Assembly (NCBI GenBank): GCA_958450325.1
Contig: OY288256.1
Span: 46,518,953 to 46,582,952, forward strand
Reading direction: 5' to 3'
DNA: 64,000 nucleotides
Origin: Agrostemma githago
Lineage: Eukaryota > Streptophyta > Magnoliopsida > Caryophyllales > Caryophyllaceae
Made by a program: the position numbers and the translations under genes. The notes below the pieces were generated by a model. It worked only from the letters and a program-made list of their open reading frames with translations, had not been told where the DNA came from and ran no database searches. This document shows, piece by piece, positions 10,604-23,007 of the stretch. The stretch's first letter is position 1, and each line of letters begins with the position of its first letter.

Positions 10604-13082
10604 AATATCCCCACGCTTGAACCTTTACTCGTCCTCGAGTAAAATTCGAAGATCCCAATAAAAATAACTATCATCGGCCCAAAACGCATGGGAAAACATT
10701 ACACTCACGACCCTCGCTCGCCTTCCTTCAAACTCCCTCATGTAACATGTCACCGTCAAAATATCACCAACTCTAGAATTATCATCACGGCAACAGGACA
10801 TCATAAATCAATAGAAGCTAATACCAAACTCTAACGCCCCTTATCGCTCCAATCCTAACACAGATTCACACGGTTTCAAATAATCACAAAAATACATCAA
10901 TAATGATCACAACCAATACAACACCAAACCATGTGAATTACCTAATCACCTCTAATCGCCAAATCAAAACAATTACACCCAATCGCATAAATAAGGTGCA
11001 ATCACTTCACTCCGCACGGCGATTCTTCTCACCTTTACCACTAATCCTACCCGACCGGCCTTCTATGTCACCCTTCTTATGACACCAACACCAAGAATGG
11101 AGAAAGTAATTGTGAGTTCTTTTTCTAATTCCCTCATTTTGCCTAGAGTGTCCGCCCTTGCGGATTTTCACTCTAGCTTTTCATTTTTTTTAACTCACAC
11201 TACTCTCGTGGCACGCAACTCGATTTTTCTTTTTACCCGGAGCGCCCTTTCGGGTTTTCACTCCGTCCTCGGCCACATTCCCATTCTTGCCTAGGCGCCC
11301 TTTCGGGTTATCACCTAGCCGGGTTTATATATATATATATATATTTTCATTCAATCTTTTTTTCTTTCATCATTTTTTTTTCATTCAAAAATCAACTCAA
11401 AAGACGGTTACAAAGACGAGACAAATATAAATCCCTCCCCACGCTTATTCCGAGCATTGTCCTCAATGCGAGACAAAGGACATAAATATAAACAATAACA
11501 GGGAAAAGGACATTGACCCTCGATAAGCACCTCGTCACCAAATGCATTCTCTTCCTCAGCTCGAGATGGTAACCAACTGGATCCGAAACTAACACTACCA
11601 AACTCGGTCACGAAGCATAATTCCAAAGGACTACACGACAAAAGCAAACTAGCGGAGCAGCAGCAACTAAACTATGCCACCAAGCCCAAACTGAAGAAAT
11701 TCAGTCAACTCAAACCGTCGACAACAAAACAGACAGCCACGACGAAGCAACAAGCACAACGCAAAGTCCACCGTAATTAACAACGCAACGCAATCGATAA
11801 CAAAAAAACTCGACAGAACTTGGCAAAAATCCACATCAATAACAGAACTAGGCCAGTTTAGTCGACTAAAAAGAAAACCGACTATCCGTCCGTCCACACT
11901 CAGCAACACCACTGAACTGGCTTCCTCACACTAATACCCACGACATCACAGCTCGACTCCGACGACTAACACCAATCTGCCACCGACCAGACAACTATTG
12001 AAAACAACGAGTCAGAAACTTACAGCTTGTAAACCGCTGACCCGAGAATGACCCACCACGCACAGCAATCTGAAACGCAAACGGATGACCAGCGGCGGCA
12101 CAGACGGCGGGATGACCTCTGACAATGGACCTGAGACCGGCGACCGACAACCCTAGTTGTAGGGATGAAGATGAATGGGGTAATGGTGGATGAATTGAAT
12201 GGAGGAAAAATTTGGGGATAGATTAGGGATGGAGATTTGATGTGATAGATGAATTGGAATTAGGAATAAGATGAAATTAGGGATGATTTGAAAAAGTTGA
12301 GGTTTGGTTGGGAAAATTAGAGGGGGGATGAAGAGGAAGAAGAAGATGATGATGAAGATGGGGAACCTAGGTAATGAGCGTGGGTTTTTTTCTTTTTGAT
12401 TTTTTTTTTTTTGGAAAATAAGAAAACTGACCTGCTACAGTAGAGGGAGTGCGCGCCTCGCCTAGGGTCTGCGCGACTCGCGCGGATGCCTGAAAATCCG
12501 TCCCTTTAAGACGGATTTCTTCAATTTTTCTCCGATTTTTGGTACTCTGTCATGCTAATCGCCCCGAGTTCCCACAAGTCGCACGAATTCCTAAAAAAAA
12601 TCCACCTTTCTCGTCCCTATAAGTACTAAAAATTAAAAAAAAATTAAAATTAAAAATGAAAATATAAGCGACTTATTCTATGAAAAATACGAAAAATTAT
12701 TATTACTAATCTAATACTATGAAAAATGACTCTTAAAAAAAATATGAAAATAAAATTAAAATAAAAACATACCAGATACGAGTTGCCTCTCGGAAGCGCT
12801 TTTGTTTAATGTCGTTCGCTCGACTTCTTGCAGAAAACTGACCCGTATTAAAATAGTACTAAATTACATACCTCAACCGACAATGGAACAATCAAGTGAA
12901 GTGAATGTTACATTAGGCGCAGAACAACTCAACGCCCTTAACAATTGATCAAAAACACTCGCACATAGATTAGAGTAGTGACGATAAGAGATAAAAATCA
13001 ATTGACACCATCTATAAATAAGCACATCATAATAATCATTCATCTATAAATAAGCACATCATAATAATCATAAATAAGCACA
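10604..13082 (-). other. Long 3' noncoding region of the Athila element
   Basis: No supported gene. The polypurine tract (minus strand GTGGGGATATT) borders the LTR at 10604. The block at 11060-11310 (CCGCCCTTGCGGATTTTCAC and neighbours) closely matches 53200-53480 in the autonomous element. A short TA microsatellite is at 11330-11344. GCGCGACTCGCGCGG lies at 12471-12485. The sequence near 12782-12830 matches 56048-56105, the end of pol in the autonomous element. Three copies of a TAAATAAGCACATCATAAT-like unit are at 13012-13087, next to the LINE junction. Confidence 0.75.
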
Positions 13083-14661
13083 TCATAATGGAATGCGTGA
13101 CAACTGCATCCTACTCCTTATCGCTTAACGGGGACTGTTTTGGATTCTTCAAAGGCAAGCGAGGACTTAGACAAGGAGACCCATTATCTCCGCTCCTATT
13201 CACGATATGCATGGAATATTTGACGAGGTTATTTGAGCACACTATAGCTAATATGGGATTTAAATTCCATCCGCTTTGCTCTCCTCTCAAACTGTCTAGC
13301 CTCATGTTCGCGGATGACCTCCTAATGTTCAGCAGAGGCGACATTCCCTCTATGATGGTCCTGCTCAGGACCTTTGCAACTTTCTCAGCTGCCTCTGGTC
13401 TTACGATGAGCCCGGGTAAATCGAACGTATATTTTAATGGAGTTGATGAGGCTACTAGACATGAGATAGCCCAGATTTTGGGGTGCGTTGAAGGCCGCTT
13501 ACCTTTCAAATATCTTGGGGTGCCGGTTAAATCAACTAAACTGAATGGTAAGGATTGCAGACAATTGATAGATAAAATTATGGACAGAATTCGATCCCTG
13601 GGAGCTAGGAAACTTTCATATGCTAGCCAACTTGTTCTCGTAAAAGTGGTACTGAAGTCCTTACATACTTATTGGGCCACGATTTTCATTCTCCCGGCGT
13701 CCGTTACTAAGAATATTGAAACCCTGTGCAGAAACATCTTATGGAACGGAGGCACGGAGTACAAACGAGCTCCGAATGTAGGTTGGGAGAAGGTATGCAG
13801 ACCAATTCAGGAAGGAGGATTGGGGATAAAGGATGAAGCGACCCGGAATCGGGCTGCCATTGGTAAGCTCGCTTGGTGGGTGCATATTAAGGCTGAAACG
13901 ATGTGGGTTCGTTGGGTCAGTCATATTTACTTGAAATCCACAGCTTGGATGACCTATGACCCGCCCCCTGATACCCCGTGGACATGGAAGAAAATATGCA
14001 AGACCAAAGATCTGTTTAAGGATGCTTATATGAATGAAACTTGGAAAGATGAGCCTCTGAAGATGTATTCCATCAGGAAAGGCTAAGATTACCTGAGAAC
14101 CCCTGCTCCAAAGGTGAAATGGTATTCTTATGTGTGGAATTCTTGGACGATTCTGAAACACCAGTTCACAACTTGGATGATTCAGCATGACGGGCTGAAC
14201 ACACGGGCGAAATTGGCTAAATTTGGTGTGACTACTGTGGACAATTGTTGCATCTGTGATGAAGAGGCCGAGACTTTCAGCCACCTCTTCTTCGACTGTC
14301 CGTATAACAGGCGGGTTACTGTATTAATCAGTGAATGGACTGGTATTCAATATCCCCAGGTTAATATCGATGTTTGGAGGGAAGCGAGGAGAGGCTCGGC
14401 TACTCGTCGAGCCATTGTCAATGGCATTTTGAATGCTATGATCTACAATATCTGGTCGCAAAGGAACAAAGCTCGGATCGAGAATTACCTTATGAAGCCG
14501 GAGTACATTGCATCGGTTATTAAGAAAGATTTTCGATTAGCGTTTTCTGATATTTGCGTCACCTCTGTGAGGGACAAAAATCTGATTGATAAACTTATGA
14601 TGTAACCGGGCTTTGCCCATCATTTGGCACTTATAATACATTTACATTTTACCAAAAAAAA
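13083..14661 (+). mobile_element. 5'-truncated L1-type LINE fragment
   Basis: The fragment starts inside the reverse transcriptase and runs to a short poly(A) at 14654-14661, the usual outcome of incomplete target-primed reverse transcription. Its orientation is opposite to the host Athila element. It is related to, but clearly diverged from, the LINE at 17559-22358. I could not fix a target duplication; the left junction lies in a short repeated stretch. Confidence 0.85.
13088..14605 (+). pseudogene. LINE ORF2 C-terminal half: reverse transcriptase and zf-RVT
   Basis: The frame begins in the reverse transcriptase fingers/palm (GKRGLRQGDPLSPLLF) and contains the catalytic FADDLLMF motif about 75 codons in. 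It continues through the thumb-like region and a zf-RVT domain with CCICDEEAETFSHLFFDC. A single in-frame TAA at 14084-14086 breaks it; the frame is otherwise open to 14605. The endonuclease and the N-terminal part of the reverse transcriptase are missing through 5' truncation. It cannot encode an active protein. Confidence 0.88.
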
Positions 14662-15804
14662 GTAATCATGCAATGAACATCTTTTCGACCCTCTATGCTC
14701 AAAAAATGAATTAAAATCAATGTACTCCTCTTTATATGATGGGTTTTTCATGGGTATAGTCAAATAGGCTCGAGGGCAAACATATAACTTTCCCGGAATT
14801 AACTCCAATGACGACTCGAATGGTATCGATGGTGGTCCTTCATTGTGAATATTAAATTCAATATTCATGCCCTCTATTTCTTCCACCTTTTCATCACCGT
14901 TCATGCTCACTAATTCAGTTCTCTTAGGAAAGTCGTCTTTCGCCTCATCAACAATTATCTCTTCTTCTCCTACTTCGACTTCCATGGTTTCCTCAACGGT
15001 CACACTCATTTCCTCTTGCTCATTCTCAACAATCATAACTAGAGAATCCCCTAAGATTGAACTATAACTCGTATAATTACGACTTGAGGAATTTTCAATA
15101 TTAGTGCAAGAGGGATCAATATCTGTAGAAACTATGGAAGAGGGTGGGGAGTATGTCGAATCATCATAGTCATCTTCCTCATCATCCCAAAAACCATCAT
15201 CACTATCAACATCACATTCTTTATAAGAGTGACATACCAAATCGGGTTCAAGGGGAACAGTGTCATCAAACTCTAAGTTCTTAAAAACTCCCGACTCCTT
15301 AAAATTAAGAGAAAACTCATCTTGTGCCTCTAGTCTATCATTAGATTCTGTTATTTGCTCTAAAGGACTCTGAAGGTTCTCGATACTAGCATTTTTCTCT
15401 TGCTCGTATTGAGCCATACTAGCTTGAAGGGTCATCTGAGCAGTAATTAGGTCTCTAATCAAGTCTTCTGTGGATATACGAGAATTATGTTGGGTGTTCA
15501 AATTTTTATTGAGACTCATTGAAGGTATCCTAGAGCGTGAGTTTGCCAACTCCCATTCTTCAGTGTCACGAGCCAAGTACATGAAAAGATCCCACTTCTC
15601 CTCATAACTAAGTCCATCAACGAATCTCCCCTCGCTTAAAGAACCAACATGCATCAAAGTTTCATCATTTAACCCATTATATACCACATGACAGAGTTCC
15701 CAAATTTGATATTTGTGACGACATCTACAGACGTACTCACTCAATCTATCAATATATTTGTAAAACAGTTCATGCTCATATTGAGGAAAATATTTAGTCG
15801 CCAT
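14620..15804 (-). pseudogene. gag-like frame of the non-autonomous Athila element
   Basis: The 394-codon frame starts at ATG 15804, about 140 bp inside the element from the primer site. Residues 10-85 (YKYIDRLSEYVCRCRHKYQI and the following GLNDETLMHVGSLSEG) line up with the Athila gag region that reads FYERFKQLCASCPYHG in the element at 61162-60548. The rest is acidic, low-complexity and unlike gag; no CCHC knuckle is visible. The last 13 or so codons are antisense LINE sequence, so the natural end was lost to the LINE at 14661. A structural gag remnant is likely, though whether it still acts is unknown. Confidence 0.65.
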
Positions 15805-15941
15805 TTATCGGATAAACTAAAACACAAAAAAAAAATTCAAGGAAAAAAAAAACTCAACAAAAATTAAAACTAAACTAGACTATAAAAAAACTAACTAACT
15901 AAAAATCTCTACACTAACACACAAAAATAATTAACGTCAAT

Positions 15942-15959
15942 TCCCCGGCAACGGCGCCA
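15942..15959 (-). other. Primer-binding site, tRNA-Asp type
   Basis: The plus strand reads TCCCCGGCAACGGCGCCA; on the minus strand it is the complement of the 3' end of plant tRNA-Asp. It lies 5 bp from the right LTR and identifies that LTR as the 5' one. The same site type occurs at 47716 and 61609. Confidence 0.85.
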
Positions 15960-15964
15960 AAATT

Positions 15965-17262
15965 TGACAGGCTAAAGTCGTATGCCTCAAATTACTAATT
16001 TATAATCACTTATAACCAACAAACTAAAACAATAGTATAATGGAAATAAGGGTCGAACCCACCGAGAATTGGATTAACTATAACTGCGTACTAATGTAGA
16101 ACGATAAATAACTAATTAATTAAACATTAAGAAAGGGGGATTTTGAATGATTTCTAACAGCTAAAACTGATAAAGATTAAAACTTTAACTAAATCAGATG
16201 ATTAAAAGGTCTCGGTCAAGAACAAATCCACAACTTAATCACAATTGATCATCGAAATCCGGTTCAAATTATTATTCTTGATTACTTTATCGTGAATCGT
16301 AGATTCCAATCCTCCTTACGAATAACTAATTAAAACGTATCCCGTTCTTAATTAGATCTAATTGTTAAACAACCTAAACAATCCAATTCTAGATTTAATT
16401 CAACAACAGCTTTAATAAATAGAGAATTCGATAAAGAGGTAAATAAACACATACAATCCAGTTGTGCTATAAATCTATGATAATTGCTCCTAAGTCTTAA
16501 TATCAACGAATCCCATTCAATAATTAAGTCTTAGATGTTACTCAGGTCAAATTAATCAACAAATCCTGTTCAATTAACAAAACTAACAATAGAACGATGA
16601 AATAGAAAACTAGTTGATCACTCTAGAAATCAATAACAACATTCATGTAATTAAACTGAGCAATTAATCAATAATCAAGAATAAAGATAAGAACTTTCAA
16701 ACTCACAATCGATAATTAAGCGTTTCAATGTCTTGAACCGAGATGAAAATATTAGTTACACATAATCTTGGAGAAAATTAGGGTTGAACGTCTCATCTCC
16801 AATGTTACGTTAAACTTGATGGAATAATAATAAAATCTAAACTAATAATAATCTATACTAATAGTGATCTCATAAAAATTAAGGTAAGTCTATTACTTAC
16901 CAAATTCTAATAATAAAATAAAATAAAATAAAATAATAATACTAATAAATAATAAGCTGAGACGGAATCCAACATAATTCAAATTCCGTCTTCAATATCC
17001 GAGCTGTGCAAGACTGACGGTTCCGTTTCTTCGTCTGGCCTGGGCTTGTTCTTCTAGATCTGTCTTGGCCTCACCTTATCTTCGTGTTTCATCACATTCT
17101 CGGCCCGAACCAAGGAAAGAGTAATATCGTACTGTAATATCCTCCAAAATAACTTATATAACATTCATACGAATATTACACAAATGTGATTCAAAAATAC
17201 CGATTAAGTCAATAAAACCACGCTGAAATTGTCGATAAGACACTACTAAATATGGCCAATCA
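15965..17262 (-). repeat. 5' LTR of the non-autonomous Athila element
   Basis: 1,298 bp, partner of 9309-10603. The high similarity between the two points to a fairly recent insertion compared with the surrounding decayed Tat-like sequence. Followed by the CCTTA target duplication. Confidence 0.9.
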
Positions 17263-17267
17263 CCTTA

Positions 17268-17546
17268 CCAAACATATCGGCCTTTAAACATTTACAACCA
17301 CGACTCGATTGATTCCAACGGAAACACGGGTGCCTGCACCCGTCTAGTAAAAGTCTGAATCATCATCCGAATCAAGGTCTGAAACATCGCCCTGAACGCG
17401 AGATCGGACCGGCCCCCGACCGGGAGGGGGCCGCGTGGGTGGCCGCCACGATGAAACTGGGTCGGTCCCGCGCGGGCGCGCGCGGGGCACTGGGCGGTGC
17501 AGATGGACGTCAACAACTTTATATGATACGGAGTAATACAACTGCA
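17268..17546. other. Spacer with a GC-rich patch
   Basis: This continues the sequence interrupted by the Athila element, so it should lie just downstream of the primer-site-like sequence at 9255. Positions 17395-17500 are very GC- and CpG-rich (GGCCCCCGACCGGGAGGGGG), unlike the AT-rich surroundings. No convincing gene is present. Confidence 0.5.
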
Positions 17547-17625
17547 TTTTCCTACTAATAATTTTTTTTTTGGTAAAAGGTAAGTATATATATATATATG
17601 AGTGTGTCCAATATACAAATAATGA

Positions 17626-20600
17626 CTACATCAAATTATGTAGCCATTGACTATCTCGAGCACTAATAGGGTATTTGATCTTACACATAATTCGATTTCT
17701 AACATCCAACTTAATCATTTTAGCGACACAATCAGGTCGCTGAACAGCTCCCTCAATTCTGCAAATATTCCGCTGTCTCCAAATATGATAAATCGTAGCA
17801 TTAATCATAGCGCTAAGAATGTTGCACTGGAATTTAATGCCTATCTTCTTAGTAGCCCAAACCAAACCCCTCGAAGTAGGAATTCGCTTCTTCACCCACC
17901 TGCTCAAAAAATCTATAACTCTAGAGCTCCAGCAACACCCAAAGAAGAGGTGTACAAAGGTTTCAGCCTGTGAGTCACAAAAGTAGCAAAGGTCGGAATC
18001 AGAGACCCCAATCCTCAAAAGTTTCACTCTAGTACTTAAAGCCCCTTTGAACACAAGCCAAGAAATGAAGCTGTGTCTCGGGAGACTCCAAGTATTCCAG
18101 ACGAGCCTGCCCCATTCAACCTTCGGGTGATGTTCCCGTAAGGTCTCATAGGCGTGCGCAATAGAGTAATGCGCCGAGGTACCATGCCAGACTCCATCCA
18201 CAAATAAGTGCATAATCTTCTCCTTAGCCTGACATATCTTCTTCCAAGCCCACGTGACATCAGCATGGGGCTGATAATCACGCCAAACCGAACCCCTCAG
18301 ATAAATGCTATTAACCCACCGAACCCAAAGGCGATCCGGTTGGTCAAACACCCAGGAGGCCAATTTGGCAACTGCAGTCTCATTCCACAGGTAAAGGTCA
18401 CGCAACCCCAACCCGCCTTCCTCTTTAGGCCGACAGATATAGTCCCAACTCACTAAGACTCTTTTCGTGCCCTCCACACCACCGTCCCACAGAAATTGCG
18501 ACATAGGGACACAATCCGAGCCATAACAAATTTAGGTATAATAAAAACCATGGCCCAATAATTATGTAGCTGAGACAGCACAGTCTGAACCAAAGTCAGC
18601 CTGCCTGCATAAGAAAGTTTCCGAGCGCCAATGCTAGTAATCCTAGACACTATCCGGCCTAACAGTTTCTCACAGTCAGACTTACCCAAATGAGTGCTCT
18701 GGATTGGCAGTCCAAGATATCTGAAAGGCATAGTACCTTCCACACATCCTGAAAACTGCAAAATAGCCTCCTTTCTATCATCATCAACTCCAATGAAGTA
18801 TGCATGAGATTTACCCACACTGATACTCAACCCCGAAGCTCTGCTAAAAGTAGCAAAAGCCTTCCAAAGCAGCTCCATAGACTCAGTCTCCCCCTTACAA
18901 AACAGGAGCAGATCATCCGCAAACAGCAAATGACTAAGCTTTAAAGGCCCACATTTAGGATGATATTTGAAATTTCTCTCCATCATTCCAAAAGACATAA
19001 TTCGAGAAAAATATTCCATGCAAATCGTGAATAATAGAGGAGACATCGGATCCCCCTGCCTCAGTCCTCTCTTACCACGAAAAAAACCAAACCCATCCTC
19101 ATTTGCACATATAGTATATGAGACCAACTGAACACACTCCATAATCAAGGCTCTGAAATGAACAGGGAAATCTAATGCATGTAGCATTTGATCCAAAAAA
19201 TTCCATTCCACGCTATCATAAGCTTTATGAATATCCACTTTAAACAAGCATCTAGGAGAAACACGTCTCCTCCCATACATCCGGACCAAATCCTGACAGA
19301 TCAGCACATTCTCCACGATACTCCTCCCTTCGATAAAGCCCCCTTGGACTGGGGAAATTATCTGAGCCAACACCCGCGCTAATCTCTTGCAAATGATTTT
19401 AGCAATACATTTGTACAAGACGTTGCAGCAGGCAATTGGCCTGAATTCTTTCACTGACTGGGGTCTATTCACCTTGGGAATCAGGACGACGTTGGTACAG
19501 TTCAGCTGCTTAAGAAGCTTACCTGAGACAAAGAAGTCCTGAATGGCTCGAACAATATCATCTCCCACGATCTCCCACGAATCAATAAAGAACTGACTCG
19601 TGAAGCCATCGGGTCCTGGTGCCTTGTCTCGAGGAATAGAGAACAACGCACGCTTTACTTCGTCTTCAGAAATACTAGCAAACAAGAAGGTTTTGTGCTC
19701 CTCAGTACAAGTCTTGCCCCGCTTCACTAGACCAATATTGACCGGCTCCGTATCTCTAGACTCGCCCAGAAGTTTGGTGTAATATCCGAGAAACGCGCCT
19801 TCTACAGCAGCTTTACCTTCACAGTAGCTGCCCGCTTCATCTTTGATACCCACAATAGCATTACGAGCCCGACAAGCTCTCAGAATTCCATGGAAAAAGG
19901 CCGAGTTCACGTCTCCATCACTAACCCAGCGCTGTTTCGACTTTTGAGCCCATAAATCTGCGCGAGCAGCCTGCAGGGCGCGCACCTGCTCGTTCAGATT
20001 CGCTTCAGCCTGCAACAATGTTACTGAACTGTCAGTCCGAATAGCAACCTGCAGCTGATTAAGTTTCAACTCCGCTTGCGCACACCGATTTTCATTGTCC
20101 GAGAAACACTCCGAGTTCAAAAGCTTAAGCGGCCTTTTCAAATCTCGAAGTTTGCTCACAACTTGAAACATCAAAGTGCCTCTAATCGATTTATCCCAAG
20201 CATCCTTCACACAATTGCTAAAGTTGGGAGCCCGACTCCACATATTCATGTACTTAAAGCTACGATTCTTCCTTACCGGTGGAAGTTCTAATTGAACTAC
20301 ACACGGGCAATGATCGAATGTACCTTCCGGCATAAAATTAGCGAAACCATTAGGGAAGAGCGTCATCATGTCATCATTCACCAGGCAACGGTCAATGCGA
20401 CTAAACACTCTAGTCTCCGCCACCTTATGCTTGTTATTCTAAGTAAACCACGACCCACTCGCCTTAAGATCACAAACATCACAATTCGCAAGATAGTCCC
20501 GGAATTGGGCCATCGCCTCTTCCGAAGACGAACCTCCGAGCCTCTCACTAGCATCAATCACACAATTAAAATCCCCACTATCATCCACGGACCACCAAAG

Positions 20601-20995
20601 GCATAAGTCTCAAGTCTCCGCCAAAGTTCCAGCCTGTCATCAGCTGAATTAAAAGCGTACACAAATGTAAGCAGATAATCCTTCCCAGAGCTCAAAGAAA
20701 CTCTAACGTGAATACTCTGATTACTGTAACCCAAGATCGTCAGGTTGACTTTCTCATGCTTCCACAAAAGCCAAACCCGACCCCCATCATAACAATGGTT
20801 ATTAGTAGTTATGCTCCATTCATTGAAAACATTCTGATGAACTTTCGCATAAGCTTTATTCTTTATTTTAGTCTCTAGCAAACCAAAAACATCTACATGC
20901 TGCTTCCCAATAAACTCACAAATAGTGCGCTGCTTATTTATATTACACATGCCGCGCACGTTCCAAAACCCAATATTATGTACTACCATGGACAA
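17626..20995 (-). pseudogene. LINE ORF2: endonuclease, reverse transcriptase, zf-RVT
   Basis: The N-terminal endonuclease (from 20995) shows GFWNVRG and LLETK motifs. It is frameshifted near 20565 inside the catalytic DFN segment and broken by TAG at 20442-20444, where a Trp is expected in the SWFTW motif. The main block (20423-18453) carries SRIDRCLVN and then the reverse transcriptase, with GKRGLRQGDPMSPLLF and the catalytic FADDLLLF. A further frameshift near 18500 moves into the last block (18504-17626), which contains a zf-RVT domain with CYFCDSQAETFVHLFFGC. Order and length match plant L1 ORF2 (about 1,100 codons). The protein would nick target DNA and copy its own RNA; this copy cannot. 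Confidence 0.88.
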
Positions 20996-22204
20996 CCAAC
21001 TCCAGGCCTACCTCTTCTTTTTCCGCGACCATCCCCTTACTCGACGAGCCTTTTACCATGTCCGCAAAGGATAACCCCGGATGCACAACTGGGTCCTTCC
21101 TCGACGCAGTATGAAGGTGAGCATGCTGCTTCTCAGGCGAAGCAGCCTTCAAAACAGCAGCAGCCTTCGAAACAGCAGCAGTCTTCGATGCAGCAGCAGC
21201 CTTCACAGGCTGCTTACGGGCAGCCTCAACATCCTTTTTCTTTTTAGCTTCCAATCTCACCTTCCTCAACTCCTCCATCCTGCACTCACTCATTTCGTGT
21301 CCATAGCCTTTACATTTGGAACACCAAATAGGTTTCCATTCGTACTTTACTAGGACTTCAACTACATATCCATGTTCATCCAAGAAACGAACCGAATTCT
21401 TAAATTTTTGTCCCAATTTAACCAACACCATCGTTCTAGCATACCCCAACCTAGTTCGCTCCTCCGTAGCTAAGTCAGACTTAATATATGACCCAACAAG
21501 AGAAGGAACCCTAGGGAGACACTGACCCCAAAACTTCAAAGGAAGATCATGCAATTGTATCCACACCGGCACCTCTTGCACATCCTCCTTATCGAGCTTA
21601 GCATCCGAAGTCAACTCCTTAACAATTAACGGTTTATTATCAAACATATAGAAACCATGGTTAAGAACTTGTACCTTAGCCTCTTTCTCTTTGAACCTCA
21701 CGATGAAAATCCCATTCGGGAGGAACGAGATTTTGTCAATCGAATGGGCCTTCCCGATGCGCTTAACGAACCCTTCCACGACCTCCCACGGTGGGTTCGC
21801 GCCCAAGATGAAGCAATACACAGCATTGCTCCAATACTCGACTTCGTCCTCTACGTCGTCCTTAGAGAAGCGAAGCAATTCCTCTTCTTCCTCCACATCC
21901 ACGACTCGCTTACCGTCTCTCTGGACAAGCATCCAAGTTCTGGGATAGCCTCTGTTTCAGGACCATCATTTGTTTCAGGGACAAACGACGATTCCTCATC
22001 GTTATCTGAATCAGAGTCAATGTTCAATCCAGGAATGTCATTGATCTTGCTATTCTCAGACGATATATCCTCCGGTTGATCTGAATTCGAACGCATCTTC
22101 GAACCGATCTTCTGCTTCGATGGAATCTTACGTAGCAAGACATCCTTCGCAGTCCTAGTAATCGGTTTAGGGCCTTTCGCAACAGGCCTCTCTTTCTTCC
22201 TCAT
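20976..22204 (-). pseudogene. LINE ORF1: DUF4283 and CCHC knuckle
   Basis: Two overlapping frames make up ORF1: 22204-21851 holds a basic then acidic N-terminus starting at ATG 22204, and 21932-20976 holds the DUF4283-like RNA-binding region and a zinc knuckle WCSKCKGYGHEMSEC. A one-base frameshift near 21935 separates them. After the knuckle come Lys/Ala-rich repeats. ORF1 overlaps the ORF2 start by about 20 bp. In plant L1 elements this protein binds the LINE RNA to form the mobile particle. Confidence 0.82.
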
Positions 22205-22370
22205 ATTGTCACGGAACAGGGGCTGTCAGACGGTGAACGCCGCCGTCAACAGTCCAGGAACGCCGGTCGGAACCCTGGGATCGCACAAGGAATCGCCAAA
22301 TCTCCAGAGCACAATTCGAAAAGATTTGATTTTTTGATTTTTTGATTTTTTTTTTATTTTTTCCTACTAA

Positions 22371-23007
22371 ATTGATATAGACATTTATTTGTAATTACTC
22401 AATACATTACGTAATGTTCTACATACACACTCATCACAGCGTCATAACAACAATTGCACTAACTATTCTGTTTTTCATGATGTAATATACCACATCCTTC
22501 TAAGTTGTCTAAATTTACAAATTGGAGTATTATATATATTCCCATGAAATACTAAGTATTCCCTTCTTTTCACTAATATTTTGTTCCTTTAATTTTTGGG
22601 CATGTTCTCTACGATCTTCCTCTTCTCTTTTTGATAAAAAAATACATGGTTAGTATTAACTTAATTTTTACCCCACTGAACCGCAACCACATATTCTCCT
22701 TCCCTAAAAATTTGCATGCAAAACCACCAAGATCATAGTGAAAATGAGGGAGTATATAACTAATAGTATAACTACATACGAGTATATAGTATACTACTCC
22801 GTACATACTAAGGAAATAATCCAAAAAAGTATGCTAACGTTTATAAAACAAGAGAGAAAGAAAAGTAGAGAGACGATAATAGAGGGAGAAAACATGCGAG
22901 AGAGTCATGTTATTCATGTCATTAAGAGAAGTATATATATACTGTACATCAGTAATGATAAGGAAGGTTACGTATGAGTCGAAAGCTCAATAAAAATTCA
23001 CATAATA
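22371..23007. other. AT-rich intergenic DNA
   Basis: No gene or element edge is visible beyond the LINE target duplication. Short runs of ACTCCGTA and AT-rich sequence only. Confidence 0.5.

Larger units (their letters stand above)
9309..17262 (-). mobile_element. Non-autonomous Athila-type LTR retrotransposon, 7.95 kb
   Basis: Two LTRs (9309-10603 and 15965-17262) begin TGACAGG on the plus strand and end CCTATCA or CCAATCA, with perfect 5-bp duplications CCTTA at 9304-9308 and 17263-17267. A tRNA-Asp primer site next to the right LTR sets the orientation as minus. Inside there is only a gag-like frame; protease, reverse transcriptase and integrase are absent. Blocks of its 3' noncoding region match the autonomous Athila element at 51382-63023, so it may move with that family's proteins. 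A LINE fragment is inserted at 13083-14661. Confidence 0.88.
17559..22358 (-). mobile_element. L1-type LINE, nearly full length, 4.8 kb
   Basis: Both ORF1 and ORF2 are present on the minus strand, with a poly(A) (plus-strand T run at 17562-17571) after ORF2. A 12-bp direct repeat TTTTCCTACTAA at 17547-17558 and 22359-22370 flanks the unit and is the expected target duplication. The 5' untranslated part is 22205-22358 and includes repeated GATTTTTT blocks. Frameshifts and stop codons make it inactive. Confidence 0.9.

Noticed and set aside
17344..17618. Arg/Pro-rich minus-strand frames in the GC-rich patch
   Set aside because: They exist only because of the GC-rich composition; no homology or start context is seen.
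21081..21353. Ser/Leu-rich plus-strand frames over the LINE ORF1
   Set aside because: They are antisense shadows of Lys/Ala-rich repeats in ORF1.
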